Below, piece by piece: positions 12,450 through 24,000 of a stretch of 64,000 bases of DNA. The stretch is from NCBI GenBank assembly GCA_023548195.1, contig JAJHZJ010000414.1, positions 1 to 64,000 on the forward strand. Direction: 5' to 3'. Every line of letters starts with the position of its first letter. The first letter of the stretch is position 1. The position numbers and the translations under genes are program-made. Below the pieces are notes generated by a model. It had not been told where the DNA came from. It saw only the letters and a list, made by a program, of their open reading frames with translations, and searched no databases. The stretch comes from Bettongia penicillata ogilbyi (taxonomy: Eukaryota > Chordata > Mammalia > Diprotodontia > Potoroidae).

Positions 12450-12714
12450 AGTAGCAGAGTGGATACAGCATGTGACTTGGAGGCGGGGAGACCTGGGTTC
12501 AAATTAAGCCTAAGATACTTACTAGTACTTACTTATAACCACAGGCAAGTCATTTAACCTCTCAGTCTCAGTTTCCTCATCTGCAAAAGGAAGAGAATAA
12601 TAGCACCTACCTCACAGAGGTGCTGTGAAGGTCACATGAGGTAACATATATATAAAGCACTTTGCAAGCTTTAAAATACTATATTAATGTTAACTACTAT
12701 TATTTTGAATTTAA
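12450..12714 (+). repeat. CORE-SINE, near full length
   Basis: GAGTGGATACAGCATGTGAC, ACCTGGGTTCAAATTAAGCC, GGCAAGTCATTTAACCTCTC, CAGTTTCCTCATCTGCAAAA, GTAACATATATATAAAGCAC and TTTGCAAGC: tRNA-like head, CORE and tail all present. Confidence 0.85.
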
Positions 12715-14453
12715 CTTGGCATTCATTCATTCAATAAACATTTGTTAAGTACCTACCACGTGCTAAATACTAGGGATACAAGAAGAAACAAAAGAAAGTC
12801 CCTGCCTTCAAGGAGCTTACAAGCTAATGATGGAGAAAATATGCAAATAAATAAATACATTACTATAATATAATTTACTATAATATAATTAATATAATAA
12901 TGTTGATATACAGAAGTTCTATTCACTGTGCTATCTACCTGCACAAATACGTGCACAAATATGTTTAGGCATATTGTCTCCACCACTAAGATGACAGGGA
13001 CTGTGTGTGTCCATATGTGTCACACACAGCGGGCTATATACAGGTTAGTGGAAAATGATTAAAAGAGAGAATTAAGAGGGATTGATAAAAGCTTCCTACA
13101 GATGGTGGAATTTTAGTTGGGACATAAAGGAAGTCAAGAAGGCCAATAGTTAGAGTAGAGGAGGGAAAGTATTCCGACATGAGGAAATGCCCAAAACCAA
13201 GAGATGGAGTGATTTGTTGGTAGAATAAGCAGAAAGTCATTGTCACTAGATCAGAAGAAGACTGGAAAGGTAGATGGATGCTAGGTTATGAAAGGCTTTG
13301 AATGTCAAACAGAGCATTTTGTATTTGCTCCCGGAGGCAATAGGAAGCCTCTAGAGTTTACTGACATGATCAGACTTGTGTTTTAAGAAAACCACTTTAG
13401 TGGCTGAATGGAGAATGGATTGGAGTGGGGAGAGATTTGAGGTGGGCGGACCCATCAGCAGGTTATTGCTATACTCTAGGCATGAGATGATAAGGGCTTG
13501 TACAAAAGTGGTGGCAGTGTCAAAGGAGAGAAGGGGGCATATTCCAAAGATATTGCCAAGGTGAAATCAATAGGTGCTGGTAACAGCTTGGATATGGAGA
13601 GTAAAAGATAATGGGGAATCTAGGCTATGAGCCTGAGAGACTGGGAAGATGATGTTGCCCCTACCATAATAGGGAAGGTAGGAGGGTAGAGAGGATTTAG
13701 GGGTAAAAGTAATGAGTTCTATTTTGAACATAGTGAGTTTAAGAGATCTATTGAACAATCACTCAAGATGTCTGAAAGGCAATTGGAGATGCAAGATTGA
13801 AGGTTAGAAGAGAAACTGGTGCAAGAAAGGTAGATTTGAGAATTGTGAGCAGAGAGATTGTAATCAAATCCATAGGCTAATGAAACCACCAAGTGAAGTA
13901 TAGGATAGATGGACCACAAAAAGAAAAGGATCCAGTATAGAACCCTGAGGGACACCTGCAACGTAGTGAAGTGATCTAGAGGAGGATGAAGCAAAGGATA
14001 TAGAGGAGGAATGGTCACATAGGTAGGAAGAAAAGTGGGAGAGGATAGTGTCCTGAAAACTTAAAGAGAAGAGACTATCAAGCAGGAAAGAGTGATCATC
14101 AGGGTAAAAACTGCAGAGATGTCAAGGAGAATGAGGAGAAAGAGAAGGACATTTGATTTAGTAACTAAGATATCATTAATAGCTTTGATGAGAGCAATTT
14201 CGAGAACAGATTAAGTCAGAAGTCAGATGTAAGAAGCAAAGAAAAGAATGAGAGGGGAAAAAGTGGAGGTACCTATTGTAGATGGACTTTTCAAAGAATT
14301 TAGCTATATAGGGCAGAAGATAAATATGACAATAAATAGCAAGGATGAAGGAATCAAGTGAGGGGTTTTTTTTAGGATAAGCTAGACATGTACATGTTTT
14401 TAGATGGAGGAAATGAGCCAATAGAAAGGAGAAGGTTGAAAATAAGTAAAAGA
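12715..14453 (-). mobile_element. L2-type LINE, 3' half, minus strand
   Basis: The + strand reads as the reverse complement of an L2-type LINE. The 3' tail comes first (CATTCATTCAATAAACATTTG, TGCCTTCAAGGAGCTTACAAG), then the C-terminal reverse-transcriptase region in which minus-strand translation recalls the RLDYCNSLL-type block (13456-13540). The element is interrupted by HAL1 copy 1 and resumes at 17309. Multiple stops and frameshifts show an ancient inactive copy. Confidence 0.8.
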
Positions 14454-15233
14454 AGGGTAGAGCCAAGATGATGGAGTAGAAGGATGGACCTCCTCTAGTT
14501 CTCTCCCCATAACCCATAAAATACCTGTAAAAAAAAAATGACTCTAAACAAATTGTAGAGCAGCAGAAGCCACAAAATGGCAGAGGGAAACAGATTTCCA
14601 GCCTAAGAAAGCCTGAAAGACTGACAGGAAAGGTCTATCACAATGGGCTCAGAGTGGAGCACAGCCCACACTTGGCCTGAAGGCATGGAAAGGATTGGAG
14701 CAGGTTCCAGGGCACAGAATCATGGTTAGAAGCTGTGGTTCCCAGATTTCTCAACCCACAAACTCAAAAGTCAGCTTGAAAAGTCAGTAAGAAAGCTTTC
14801 ACCTGGGTGAGTGGTGAGTAAGGTCCAGGCTCAGCCCCAGCACCAGGGTAGGGGCAGTCAATGCAGCAACAGTTTTTGGAGCCCTCAGTCTAAAGACCCT
14901 GGGGGAACCTAGAAGTTGATCTAGGTCTCAGCCCTGAATTACGGTCCTAGGGTGAGGAGGAATGTTGGCATAGCACATCTGGTGGCTGATGTGGAAAAGG
15001 AATCCTACTGGCAGTTCCAGGAAAGAAAAGAGTGCTTGTGGATGCACACAGACCAGAGCACAGGTCAGGAGAGGAGTAAACGCCTCTCCCTTAATTGTGC
15101 CACCTTGGAGGAACTGAGAACTTACAGATCCCTAGAGATATCTCAGAGAATAACTGCACAAAACCTCTGAAGCCTAGGGTAATATACCCTCCACTTGACA
15201 AAGGATTCAAAAGTCAAGCAACTGGCTGGGAAA

Positions 15234-16135
15234 ATGCCCAAAAAGGGGAAAAATAAGACTATAGAAGATTATTTTCTTGGTGAAAAGATATTTTCTTCCA
15301 TCTTTTCAAATGAGGAAGAGAAAAGCATACCATCAGAGGAAGACAGTAAGGTAAAAGCTTCTGTATCCAAAGCCTCCAAAAAAAGATATGAAATAGTCTC
15401 AGGTCATGGAAGAACTCAAAAAGCATTTTGAAAATCAAGTAAGACAGGTGGAGGAAAAATTGGGAAGAGAAATGAGAGCAATGCAAGAAAATCATGAAAA
15501 GCAAGTCAACAGCTTTCTAAAGGAGATCTGAAAAAATGCTAAAGAAAATAACACCTTTCAAAATAGACTAACACAAATGGAAAAAGAGGTCTAAAAAGCT
15601 AATGAGGAGAAGAATATTTTGAAAAGCAGAATTGGCCAAATGGAAAAGGAGTTTCAAAAGCTCACTGAAGAAAATAGTTCTAAACTTAGAATGGAGCAGA
15701 TGGAAGCTAATGACTGTATGAGAAACCAAGAAATTACAAAACAAAGCCAAAAGAATGAAAAAATAAAAATATAATGTGAAATATCACCTCCTGAAATAAA
15801 TCCCAAAAGGAAAACTCCCAGGAATATTGTAACCAAATTCCAGAGTTCCCAAGTCAAGGAGAAAATATTACAAGCATCCAGAAAGAAACAGTTCAAGTAT
15901 TGTGGAAATACAATCAGGATCTGACAGCTTCAACGTTAAGGAATTGAAGAGCTTGGAATATGATATATCAAAGGTCAAAGGAGATAGGGTTAAAACCAAG
16001 AATCACTTGCCCAGCAAAACTGAGTATAATACTTCAGGGGAAAAAAGTGGGATTTCAATGAAATAGCAGATCTTCACGAATTCTTGTTGAAAAGACCAGA
16101 ACTGAAAAGAAAATTTGACCCTCAAATACCATAAT
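15234..16135 (+). pseudogene. HAL1 copy 1 ORF1 remnant
   Basis: The reading frame starts MPKKGKNKTIEDYFLGEKIF and can be followed in pieces by similarity to HAL1 copy 2: coiled coil, then the RNA-binding part with NPKRKTPRNIVTKFQSSQVK-like text. In-frame stops occur near 15530 and 15592 and part of the central region is deleted near 15770. It would not give a full-length L1 ORF1-type RNA-binding protein. Confidence 0.8.
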
Positions 16136-16267
16136 TAAGAGAAACATGAAATGGTAAACAGGAAAGAGAAGCCTTAAGGAACTCAATAAAGTTGAACTGT
16201 TTACATTCCAACTTGGAAAGATGCTATTTGTAACTCATGAGACCTTTTTCAGTATGAGTTAGTTAGT

Positions 16268-16405
16268 TAGAGGGAATATATATATATATATGTAGGTATG
16301 TATGGGTATGTATGTGTATATTATATATATATGTAGGTATGTATGTGTATATTATATATATATGTAGTTTTCTATGTGTACATGGGTGTATGTGTGTATG
16401 TATAC
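16268..16405 (+). repeat. TA/TATG microsatellite in HAL1 copy 1
   Basis: Alternating TATATA and GTATGTATG runs lie at the junction of ORF1 and 3' UTR. Copies 2 and 3 have CA repeats at the same place, so a simple-repeat seed here belongs to the element. Confidence 0.85.
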
Positions 16406-17308
16406 AGGGGTGGAAGCAGTAGAAGGTAGGAGAAGAGGATGAAGGGAGAAGAGGGATCTCACAATGAATGTTCTTAATTTTTTCTGTAAAATATGACAGA
16501 GGGTGTAGGGTGCACTGAATATGAAGGAAGAATACCTAAAAAATAAAATTTACTATTGAATGCAATGTACTAGGGGTAAGTGAAAGAGAGAGGTAGAACA
16601 TAGCAAATCATCTCACCAAAAAAGGCCAAAAAGAGCTTTTTACAATAGAGGGGAAGAGGGGGAGATGAAAGAAAATAAATGCACTTTACTCTCATGGAAT
16701 TTGGATTAAGGAGGGAATAACACACATTCAATTGGATATGGAAATCTACTTTACCCTGCAGGAAGGCAAGGGGGAAAGGGGTTAGTAGAAGGGGCAACAA
16801 ATTGGGGAAATAGATAATCTGAAGCAAATGCTATTGTGGGAGGACAGGTCAGGGGAGAGAATGAAATAAATGAAGGGCAGGATAGGACAGAGAGAAATGT
16901 GGTTAATCCTCCACAACATAACTACTATGGAAGTGTTTTGCATTGTCACACATGTATGACCTGTATTGAATTGCATGTTTTCTCAAAAAGTGTGGGTGGG
17001 GAGAGAGGAAAAGAGAGATTATGAAACTCAAAGTTTTAATAGTGAGTGTTAAAAATTGTTTTAGCATGCAACTGGAAAATAAGATATACAGGCAATGGGG
17101 TACAGAAATCTATTTTGCCCTACAGGAAAACAAGGGAAGGGAATGGAAGAAGGGGGCAATAGGAGAACAGACTGGAGAAAGGGGCGGATGGGATACATGT
17201 TGTCCTGGGGTAGGGAGAGATGGGGAGAAAATTTTGAATTCAAATTCTTGTGGAAGTGAATGTTGAGAACTGAAAAATAAATAAATTATATGTTTAAAAA
17301 TTTAAAAA

Positions 17309-18620
17309 GAAAATAAGTAAAAGAGTGGGGATAACAAAGGGGACAATCTATTGGAGATGGGATGGAACAATAAACTTTAACAAGTAGAGGGGTTAGTCTT
17401 GGTTAGGAGTAAGGACATCTCATCATGTAAAACAGGGGTGGAAGCAGTGGAAGGTAGGAGATGAGAATGAAGGGAGAAGAGGGATCTCACAATGAATGTT
17501 CTTAATTTTTTCTGTAAAATATGAGATGAAGTTCTCAAATGAGAGTGGTGGGAGAGGGCACCAAAAGAGCTTTGGGGAAGGATGAAAGGTTTAACAGAGG
17601 TGAGATAGTGACTTGTTAAGGGATGTATAGTAGGATTGCCTAGCAGACATGAGAGCCCAGTTGAGGTTATGGAATATGAATTTGTAGTGGACCCCATCAG
17701 AACATTTACATGATTTTCTCTACTTTTGTTGAACAGCACATGTATAACTGTAAAGGTAATGAATGGTGGAAGTGATCTAAGGCTTGGCATAACTAGTACT
17801 ATGATATGGGAGGAAAGAGATTCAAGAAAGGAGGACAGTATTGAGTTGAATTGATTCACCATGGAGTCAAGATCGAAAGAAGAGGAGAGAGTAGCAAACG
17901 AAGGAAAATTGAGTGGTCAAGGGATTGGGGGTCATGATGAAGATAAAGAGTAGTGTTACATAATGGAAGGCAGGAGAGGGAAAAAGCCAATAGATTGTGA
18001 TTAGATAAGGGAATTTCAGAATTCTTGAACAGAGAGGTGACGCATTTTTGGGTAATGGTAAGGTCAAAGGTATGACCACCTTTGTGTATGGATGAAGTAG
18101 GATGGAAGAGGACCTTGTAGAAGGTGAGTAGGTTGAGGAACTGAGTGGTTAGGGCATTGGAGGGAGAATCAATATATGTTGGAGTCACCTAACATGAGGG
18201 CAGGAGTTGAGGAGGACATAAAAATTATGAACCAGGTAACGAACTCATTGAAAAGGAAGAAGAGTGACCTGAGGATCGATAGATGACAGTGACCAAGATT
18301 TTGATTGGGTGGTGAATATAAATAGCATGAATCCCAAAGGAAGAGAGGTTACTGCATGAAGAAGGAAGGAGCAAGGAGTACTCCAACTCCCCTGCCTCGA
18401 CCAGTGAACCAAGGAGAATGAGTGAAGATTCAGCCAGTACTGGAAAGGGCAGCCAGCAAAGCTGCATCAAGAGGGGAAAACCAAATTTCAGTAGGAGTTA
18501 GTAGACGGAAGGAGTGGGAGAGGATGAAGGGAAGTTTGTTGTCTATGAAGCAGGCACTGAAGAGTCACAAAAGATTTTTGAAAAGTGGGCTTGGGGAAAT
18601 CAGTTAGAATTTGTGCGTAT
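17309..18620 (-). mobile_element. L2-type LINE, 5' half, minus strand (continuation)
   Basis: This continues the L2 split by HAL1 copy 1. The minus-strand open stretches at 17377-17862 and 17856-18188 read as endonuclease/RT linker of an L2-like LINE. One contains GHTFDLTITQ followed by IPLSNHNLLAFSLS, similar to the SDH-motif block near the end of AP endonucleases in CR1/L2 LINEs. Together with 12715-14453 this is about 3 kb, near full length for an L2. Frameshifts separate the two open stretches. Confidence 0.78.
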
Positions 18621-18629
18621 GTGTGTACA

Positions 18630-20790
18630 TAAAATTATTTATTATAATAACCCAAGTGAGAAATAATGAGACACTGGGTAGTGCACCTCATTTGTCTTGA
18701 TAGATTAGAAAAACCTTAGGACCTTGGAGATATCCTGGAACCAACTGAGCTCCTGCATCAATTCACCTTGTGGCAACCTTGAAAAAAGGGCAAATGTGAC
18801 TGCAGTGGTCCACTGCTATATTTCCATATCCAGTCTAGCAATTCAGCTCATAAATTTGAGTTATCCTGTATTGTTTTCTTGATGCCACTTTTGTAACTTA
18901 AGCCCCCCCTGCTCCATCCCCAGTGCCATACCAATTTGTCCTTTTTACTTCACTCTTCCAGGTTTCTTTCCAGATGCCTAAAATTATCACTTCTGTCCTG
19001 GAACTGCATATTTCCCTTTGATCTACCCAGGGGTCCACCTTGCTCTCCCACTCCTCCTCTGCTTGTACTTCACTCCATCCCTCCTACTTCCTACCACTTT
19101 AATCCTTTCTACTTCCTCTCTCCCCTCCTTTTCTCTATGTGCATTAGCTTCTGAGTTCTTCCCTCTATGAAAGCTGGATGTCTTTCTCTTCTTGCTTGAG
19201 ATGAAAAAGCCTAGATACCTAAAATGTCAACTTTCATCCTGTTTCCTATTTCTAGCACCTTTCCTATTTATAACTCTGCCTCCCTCAGAGCAGATTGACA
19301 CAGCATTCTGCTCTGTTCCCAGAATAAATATGATTCCAGAATGAGGATCTGGGAGGCAAGGCTGGGTCCCGAAGATTCATTTCCATCAGACATTTTGCAC
19401 AAGACTTTTTCTACTGACATTTGAGAAGACCCATTGCTGGTAGCTGAGCCATCTCTCTGCTGCCCTAGACCTTCAGTGCTATGTTTCTTTCTGCCACTTC
19501 TGATTAGGTCTGGGCTAAATTGGGAATAAAATTAGTTCACTTTCCCTGAGCACAAAGGATAAACGGTATGGTAACTGATCAAGACATAAACTGGGTGCTG
19601 ATTTGGGAGAACCAGCTGGCAATAAATATCTACATAAAAATATTACACCAAGAGATAACTGAAAGTAAGCTAAGCTTCTAAAAAAAATCTCCATCAAAAA
19701 CTAATTTTAGATTTTTACCTTGAATGTGATGAATATACCTAAAAAAGGAAAGAAAAAAGACAAGGAAATCTGGATTCAAGCACCAACATCAATATGTTTG
19801 AGCATTTTGGAAACAATCCTCCCCCCACCCCCACCCTACCCCAGGCCACCTCTACCCAGCAAAATCTAACATTCAAAAATCTGGACTGCTGCAAAGGTCA
19901 TGTAACTTTGGGGAGTCTGATTTGGTCACATATTGATTGCCATTTGGTTCAGTCATAATTATTTCTTGCTTCGGTGAGGATAAAATTTTTAGGCTGATAC
20001 TATGGCATAAGAAAGAAATTCCTCAGAGTAGGTTTGCAAATTAGATGATTAAACAAGTAAGAGAAGCCGTGGGGCCTTCTTTATCTAAAGATTTCTGTCT
20101 TTGGGATGAGTAAGGCTTATTTCTTCTTGGAAGGTGGTAAACTTTCAGCCCTCCTCTTCTGTGATTCTACGATGCCAGCTTTGGTTATCCACCAACACCT
20201 CATCTCCACCCTCCTGCATTTATTGGAACCACAAGTGAAGGCTTCTTCAGAGACGTCCAATCTACATCCTCTGCGGAGTTATCTAACTACTCAACCATTA
20301 CTTCCTGTGATTGCCTTGTGCTGAGTGTATCTCTGCTTCAAACTGAAGGACTGAGGGATAGATGGAAAACTCACTAAAATTCTCAGACCTAGACAGATTT
20401 TTTTTCATACACCAGTGGAAAAGATTATCCTTCTAAGAGCAATATGTACTTAGAGCACTGAGGAGTACCCCAACTTTTTTCCCCAAGATATCCCTCAATA
20501 CGCTGCCTAAAATTCCATCATTGAATGCACTGCTTCTCTCAACTGTTTTAAAAAGCCAATAGTCCTTGGAGTGGTATTAAATGTCTATGAGTCATTTACC
20601 CCTCCATGTGACATGAACTAGTCCGTCAGATTTCCTCTAGCAGTTCTAACGAAAGCTGAAATGGGGCATTGATGTGATGGGAGTTTTAATGGAAGAGGAA
20701 GAAGGGTGACGTGCCTAGCACAAAGCACTTGAAGGCTGGTATAGGCAGTGTTTCACAGCAGAAGGGTAGCATCACTAAGGAGATTTGTGA
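18630..20790. other. No recognisable gene; unclassified
   Basis: Unique-looking sequence with a CT-rich stretch at 18905-19260 and a C run near 19820. Short chance frames only; no exon identified. Confidence 0.45.
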
Positions 20791-20795
20791 AGAGG

Positions 20796-20990
20796 TTACA
20801 TGTCAATGACGGGGCCATCTCCAGTCATTCTGATCTATATCTTGCCACTGACCCCGGATGGCCCTGGATGAGAAAGTGAGGTTGGTAGCTTTGCACAGCT
20901 CTCTCTCACTTAATTTACTTGCAAGTGAAGACATCACCTTTCTGATGTCTTGGTTCTCTTTGAGAAAAAAGGATAAATAACAACAATATG
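20796..20990 (+). repeat. SINE with AAC-type tail (RTE-like), sense
   Basis: GGATGAGAAAGTGAGGTTGG, TTTGCACAGCTCTCTCTCAC, GTGAAGACATCACCTTTCTG, ATGTCTTGGTTCTCTTTGAG and GATAAATAACAACAATATG. The AAC-rich end marks the 3' side. The same family occurs reversed at 29860, 43672 and 56440. Confidence 0.75.
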
Positions 20991-21059
20991 TCAGTGAAAT
21001 AGCTGCCAAACAATCTACATCCCAAACAGTGGTGGAGAGAAGAAAAATGTTTATCTGTA

Positions 21060-21203
21060 AAACAAATGAAAGAAATCATGGGAGATAAATTTGGTGGGCT
21101 TTGTTATACAAAGATAAAAGAAGTTTGCACTATAAAAAGCTGTTTATATATGATAAAAAAAATCTAACATTCAGAATCTACAAGGAACTGATAAGAAAAT
21201 TCC
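21060..21203 (+). mobile_element. Old L1 3'-region fragment (host of HAL1 copy 2), left part
   Basis: Text such as ATTCAGAATCTACAAGGAAC is typical of the end of L1 ORF2/3' region. It stops at the target-site duplication of HAL1 copy 2 and resumes at 27959. Confidence 0.65.
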
Positions 21204-21859
21204 GGGGTAGGAGCCAAGATGGCGGAGTAGAAAGACTCACATATGCTAGCTCCGAACCCACAGCCCATAAATTTCCTGTAAAAAGAACTCCCCACAAATT
21301 CTGGAGCAGTGGAAGCTGCGCAGCAACGCAGTGGGGAAGATTTCCATTCCAGAGAGCCCTGAAAAACCAACCCCAAAGGTCCTTTGAGCATCAGACAGCG
21401 GAGCGCAGCCCTGGCCGCGTGGTCCGAGAGGAGCAGATCTGAGCAAGCATCAGGGACGGAATCTACGGCAGCCGCAAAGGTCCCTCCACTCACAGGTGCT
21501 ACAGGTCAGTGAGAGAGACTTCTGGGCTGGCTGAGAGGGGAGCAGGGTATCTCCATAACTCAGGCCCCCTTCAGGAGGCAGTGGCAGAGGCAGCGGCAGC
21601 CGGAACTCCCAGGGCAGAAAGGAGCTCCACTCCATTACTGAAGGTCTCCACATAAACCTCCTCAGGGAACTGAGCTGGGAGGCGGCCGTGCCCCCACCCA
21701 AGCACCAGAACTTAAGCTCACATTGAATAGCAGCCACACCTGCCACTGAAAGCCCTGAGGCTGGGGAGCAGCATTTGAATCTCAGACCCCAAGCACTAGT
21801 TGGGCGGATCTAGGTGGGGGTGGAGAGGAATCTCAGAAGTCAAGTAACTGGCTGGGAAA
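21204..21859 (+). promoter_or_regulatory. HAL1 copy 2 5' UTR with YY1-like site
   Basis: The first bases carry GCCAAGATGGCGG (about 21213-21225), matching the YY1 site found at the very 5' end of mammalian L1 promoters. The rest is comparatively GC-rich with several CpGs. This is the element's internal promoter region by analogy with L1. Confidence 0.7.
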
Positions 21860-22221
21860 ATGCCCAGAAAAGGGAAGAAAAATAAGATCAAAGAAGGCTA
21901 CTTTCTTGGGGAACAGATGTTTCCTCCTTTCATTTCTGATGGGGAGGAACAATGCTTGCCATCAGGGAAAGACATGGAGGTTGGGCCCTCTATATCCCAG
22001 ACATCTAAGGTGAATGTCTGGTGGGCTCAGGCCATGGAAGAGCTCAAAAAGAATTTTGAAAATCAGGTTAGACAGTTGGAGGAAAAACTAGGAAGAGAAA
22101 TGAGAGAGATGCAAGAAAAGCATGAAAAACAGGTCAATACCTTGGTAAAGGAGACCCAAAAAAATGATGAAGAAAATAACACCTTCAAAAATAGGCTAAT
22201 TCAATTGGCAAAAGAGATTCA
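21860..22221 (+). pseudogene. HAL1 copy 2 ORF1, N-terminal part
   Basis: The frame opens at 21860 with MPRKGKKNKIKEGYFLGEQM and runs into a long coiled coil rich in E, K, Q and N (roughly residues 50-120). It is broken by the nested minus-strand L1, whose left target-site duplication is 22209-22221. ORF1 of L1/HAL1 is a trimeric coiled-coil RNA chaperone that coats the element's RNA. The coding frame is intact up to the insertion. Confidence 0.85.
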
Positions 22222-22241
22222 TCTTTCTTTTTTTTTTTTAA

Positions 22242-23434
22242 TCAAATCAAATTGACCAAAGGTTTATCAATTTTATTAGTTTTTTCATAAAACCAACTAT
22301 TGGTTTTATTTATTAATTCAATAGTTTTCTTAATTTCAATTTTATTAATCTCTCCTTTGGTTTTCAGTATTTCTAATTTGGTATTTTCTTGGGGATTTTC
22401 AATTTGTTCTTTTCCTAGCTTTTTCAGCTGCATACCCAAGTCATTGATCTCCTCTTTCTCTATTTTATTTATGTAGGCATTCAAAGATATAAAACTTTCC
22501 CTAAGAACTGCTTTTGCAGTATCCCATAAGATTTGGTAGGTTGTCTCATTATTGTCATTCTCTTGAATGAAGTTGTTGATTGTTTCTATGATTTCTTCTT
22601 TAACCCATTCCTTCTTTAGGATTAAATTATTTAGTTTCCAATTGATTTTTGCTTTATCTTTCCATGGCCTTTTATTACATATAATTTTTATTGCATTATG
22701 ATCTGAGAAGGATGCACTGATTATCTCTGCCTTTCTGCACTGGATTTTGAGATTTTTATGTCCTAGTACATGGTCAATTTTTGTAAATGTTCCATGTACT
22801 GCTGAGAAAAAGGTATATTCCTTTCTATTCCCATTCAATTTTCTCCAAAGATCTATCATATCTACCTTATCTAGAGTTTTATTTACCTCCTTAACCTCCT
22901 TCTTGTTTATTTTGAGGTTAGATTTATCAGGTTCAGAAAGAGGGAGGTTGAGGTCCCCCACTATTATAGTTTTGCTGTCAATTTCTTCCTTCAACTCCCT
23001 CAACCTCTCCTCTAAGAATCTGGTTGCTATACCACTTGGAGCATACATGTTTAGTAATGATATTGCTTCATTGTCTGTGGTGCCTTTTAGCAGGATATAG
23101 TTTCCATCCTTATCCCTTTTGATTAGATCTATTTCTGCTTTTGCTTTGTCTGAGATTATGATTGCTACTCCTGCCTTTCTTACATCAGTTGAAGCACAAT
23201 ATATTCTGCTCCATCCTTTGACCTTTATCCTATGTGTATCCCCCCGTTTCAAATGTATTTCTTGTAAGCAGCATATTGTTGGATTATGGCTTTTAATCCA
23301 TTCTGCTGTCTCCGTTTTATGGGAGAATTCATTCCATTCACATTCACAGTTATGATTACAATCTGTGTATTTCCCTCCATCTTCTTTCCCACCATTTGTG
23401 CTTTTAGCTCTGCTGTCTCCCTTCCCCTCCTCAC
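22242..23434 (-). pseudogene. L1 ORF2, endonuclease part only, frameshifted
   Basis: The minus strand encodes the N-terminal AP-type endonuclease of L1 ORF2. The first segment, in one frame, includes ITVNVNGMNSPIKRR (start of the nuclease). Near 23300 the frame shifts by one and continues as EWIKSHNPTICCLQEIHLKR (catalytic Glu), then MYAPSG, IIVGDLNLPLSE (the GDxN motif) and SFSDHNAIKI (the SDH motif). It goes on into the linker (WKLNNLILKKEWVKEEI) and stops with the element at 22242, before the reverse-transcriptase motifs. The nuclease core is well preserved apart from the frameshift. RT and the C-terminal Cys-rich domain are absent. Confidence 0.88.
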
Positions 23435-24000
23435 TAGTATTCACTTTTCACCACCTCCTCTTGCTGCCTTCCCCTCCTTCTTTTGGCCCCCCTCCCTTTG
23501 ACTCCCCTTTACTCTTATTGCTTCTTCCCTCCCTTTTAGCCTCCCTCCCCTTTCTTCCCATTCCTCTCCCACTGCTTATAGAGCTAGTTAGGATTTTCTA
23601 CTTAAGTTTATTGTTCCGTCCTTTAAACAAATCTGATGAGAGTACCTCTCACACAATGCTCATCTCCCTCCCCTCTTTCCCTCTACTATGATTTTGTACT
23701 TCTTCTTGTGAAGTAATTTGCCATTTTCTGCTTCCTCCTTTTCACACCTCCTATTACAATCCCTTCTCATACTTAAATCATATTTTTTATCATGATATCA
23801 TTTACTTTATACCCATTCCCCCATGCATATCCCTTTTATATTTCTTAATAGATGCACAGTTCTCAAGATTAACAGGTATCATCTTCCCTTATAGGGAGGT
23901 AAACAATTTGCCCTAATTGAGTAGCAAGTTGTCCCCTCCCCCCCACTGTTTACCTTTTTATGATTCTCTTGAGACCTGCATTTGAAGATCGAATTGTCTA
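23435..24000 (-). other. L1 ORF1-ORF2 spacer, purine-rich on the sense strand
   Basis: About 566 nt separate the ORF1 stop from the start of ORF2, far more than the roughly 60 nt in human L1. The sense (minus) strand is A/G-rich. A block at 23643-23610 (ACTCTCATCAGATTTG followed by TTTAAAGGACGGAA on the minus strand) closely matches the 3' UTR of the HAL1 copies at about 27170 and 36967. Confidence 0.75.

Larger units (their letters stand above)
14454..17308 (+). mobile_element. HAL1 (half-L1) copy 1, full length, inside L2
   Basis: A 2.86-kb retrotransposon begins with AGAGCCAAGATGATGGAG, the L1-like 5' start. It has about 0.78 kb of 5' UTR, then a degraded ORF1 (ATG at 15234 to about 16135), and passes directly into a 3' UTR with no ORF2 at all. 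It ends in an AATAAATAAATT/A-rich tail. A 16-bp perfect target-site duplication GAAAATAAGTAAAAGA flanks it (14438-14453 and 17309-17324), proving insertion into the surrounding minus-strand L2. ORF1 has several stops (for example near 15530 and 15592) and a deletion near 15770, so it is dead. HAL1 elements are L1 derivatives that keep ORF1 and rely on L1 ORF2 protein. Confidence 0.88.

Noticed and set aside
17377..18188. Two adjoining minus-strand frames of 161 and 110 codons as a gene
   Set aside because: Their content and position fit the endonuclease/linker region of the L2 that surrounds HAL1 copy 1, with a frameshift between them.
22242..23444. 400-codon minus-strand frame as a host gene
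   Set aside because: It contains L1 ORF2 endonuclease motifs (CLQE, GDLN, SDH) and lies within an element bounded by a target-site duplication, so it is retrotransposon-encoded.
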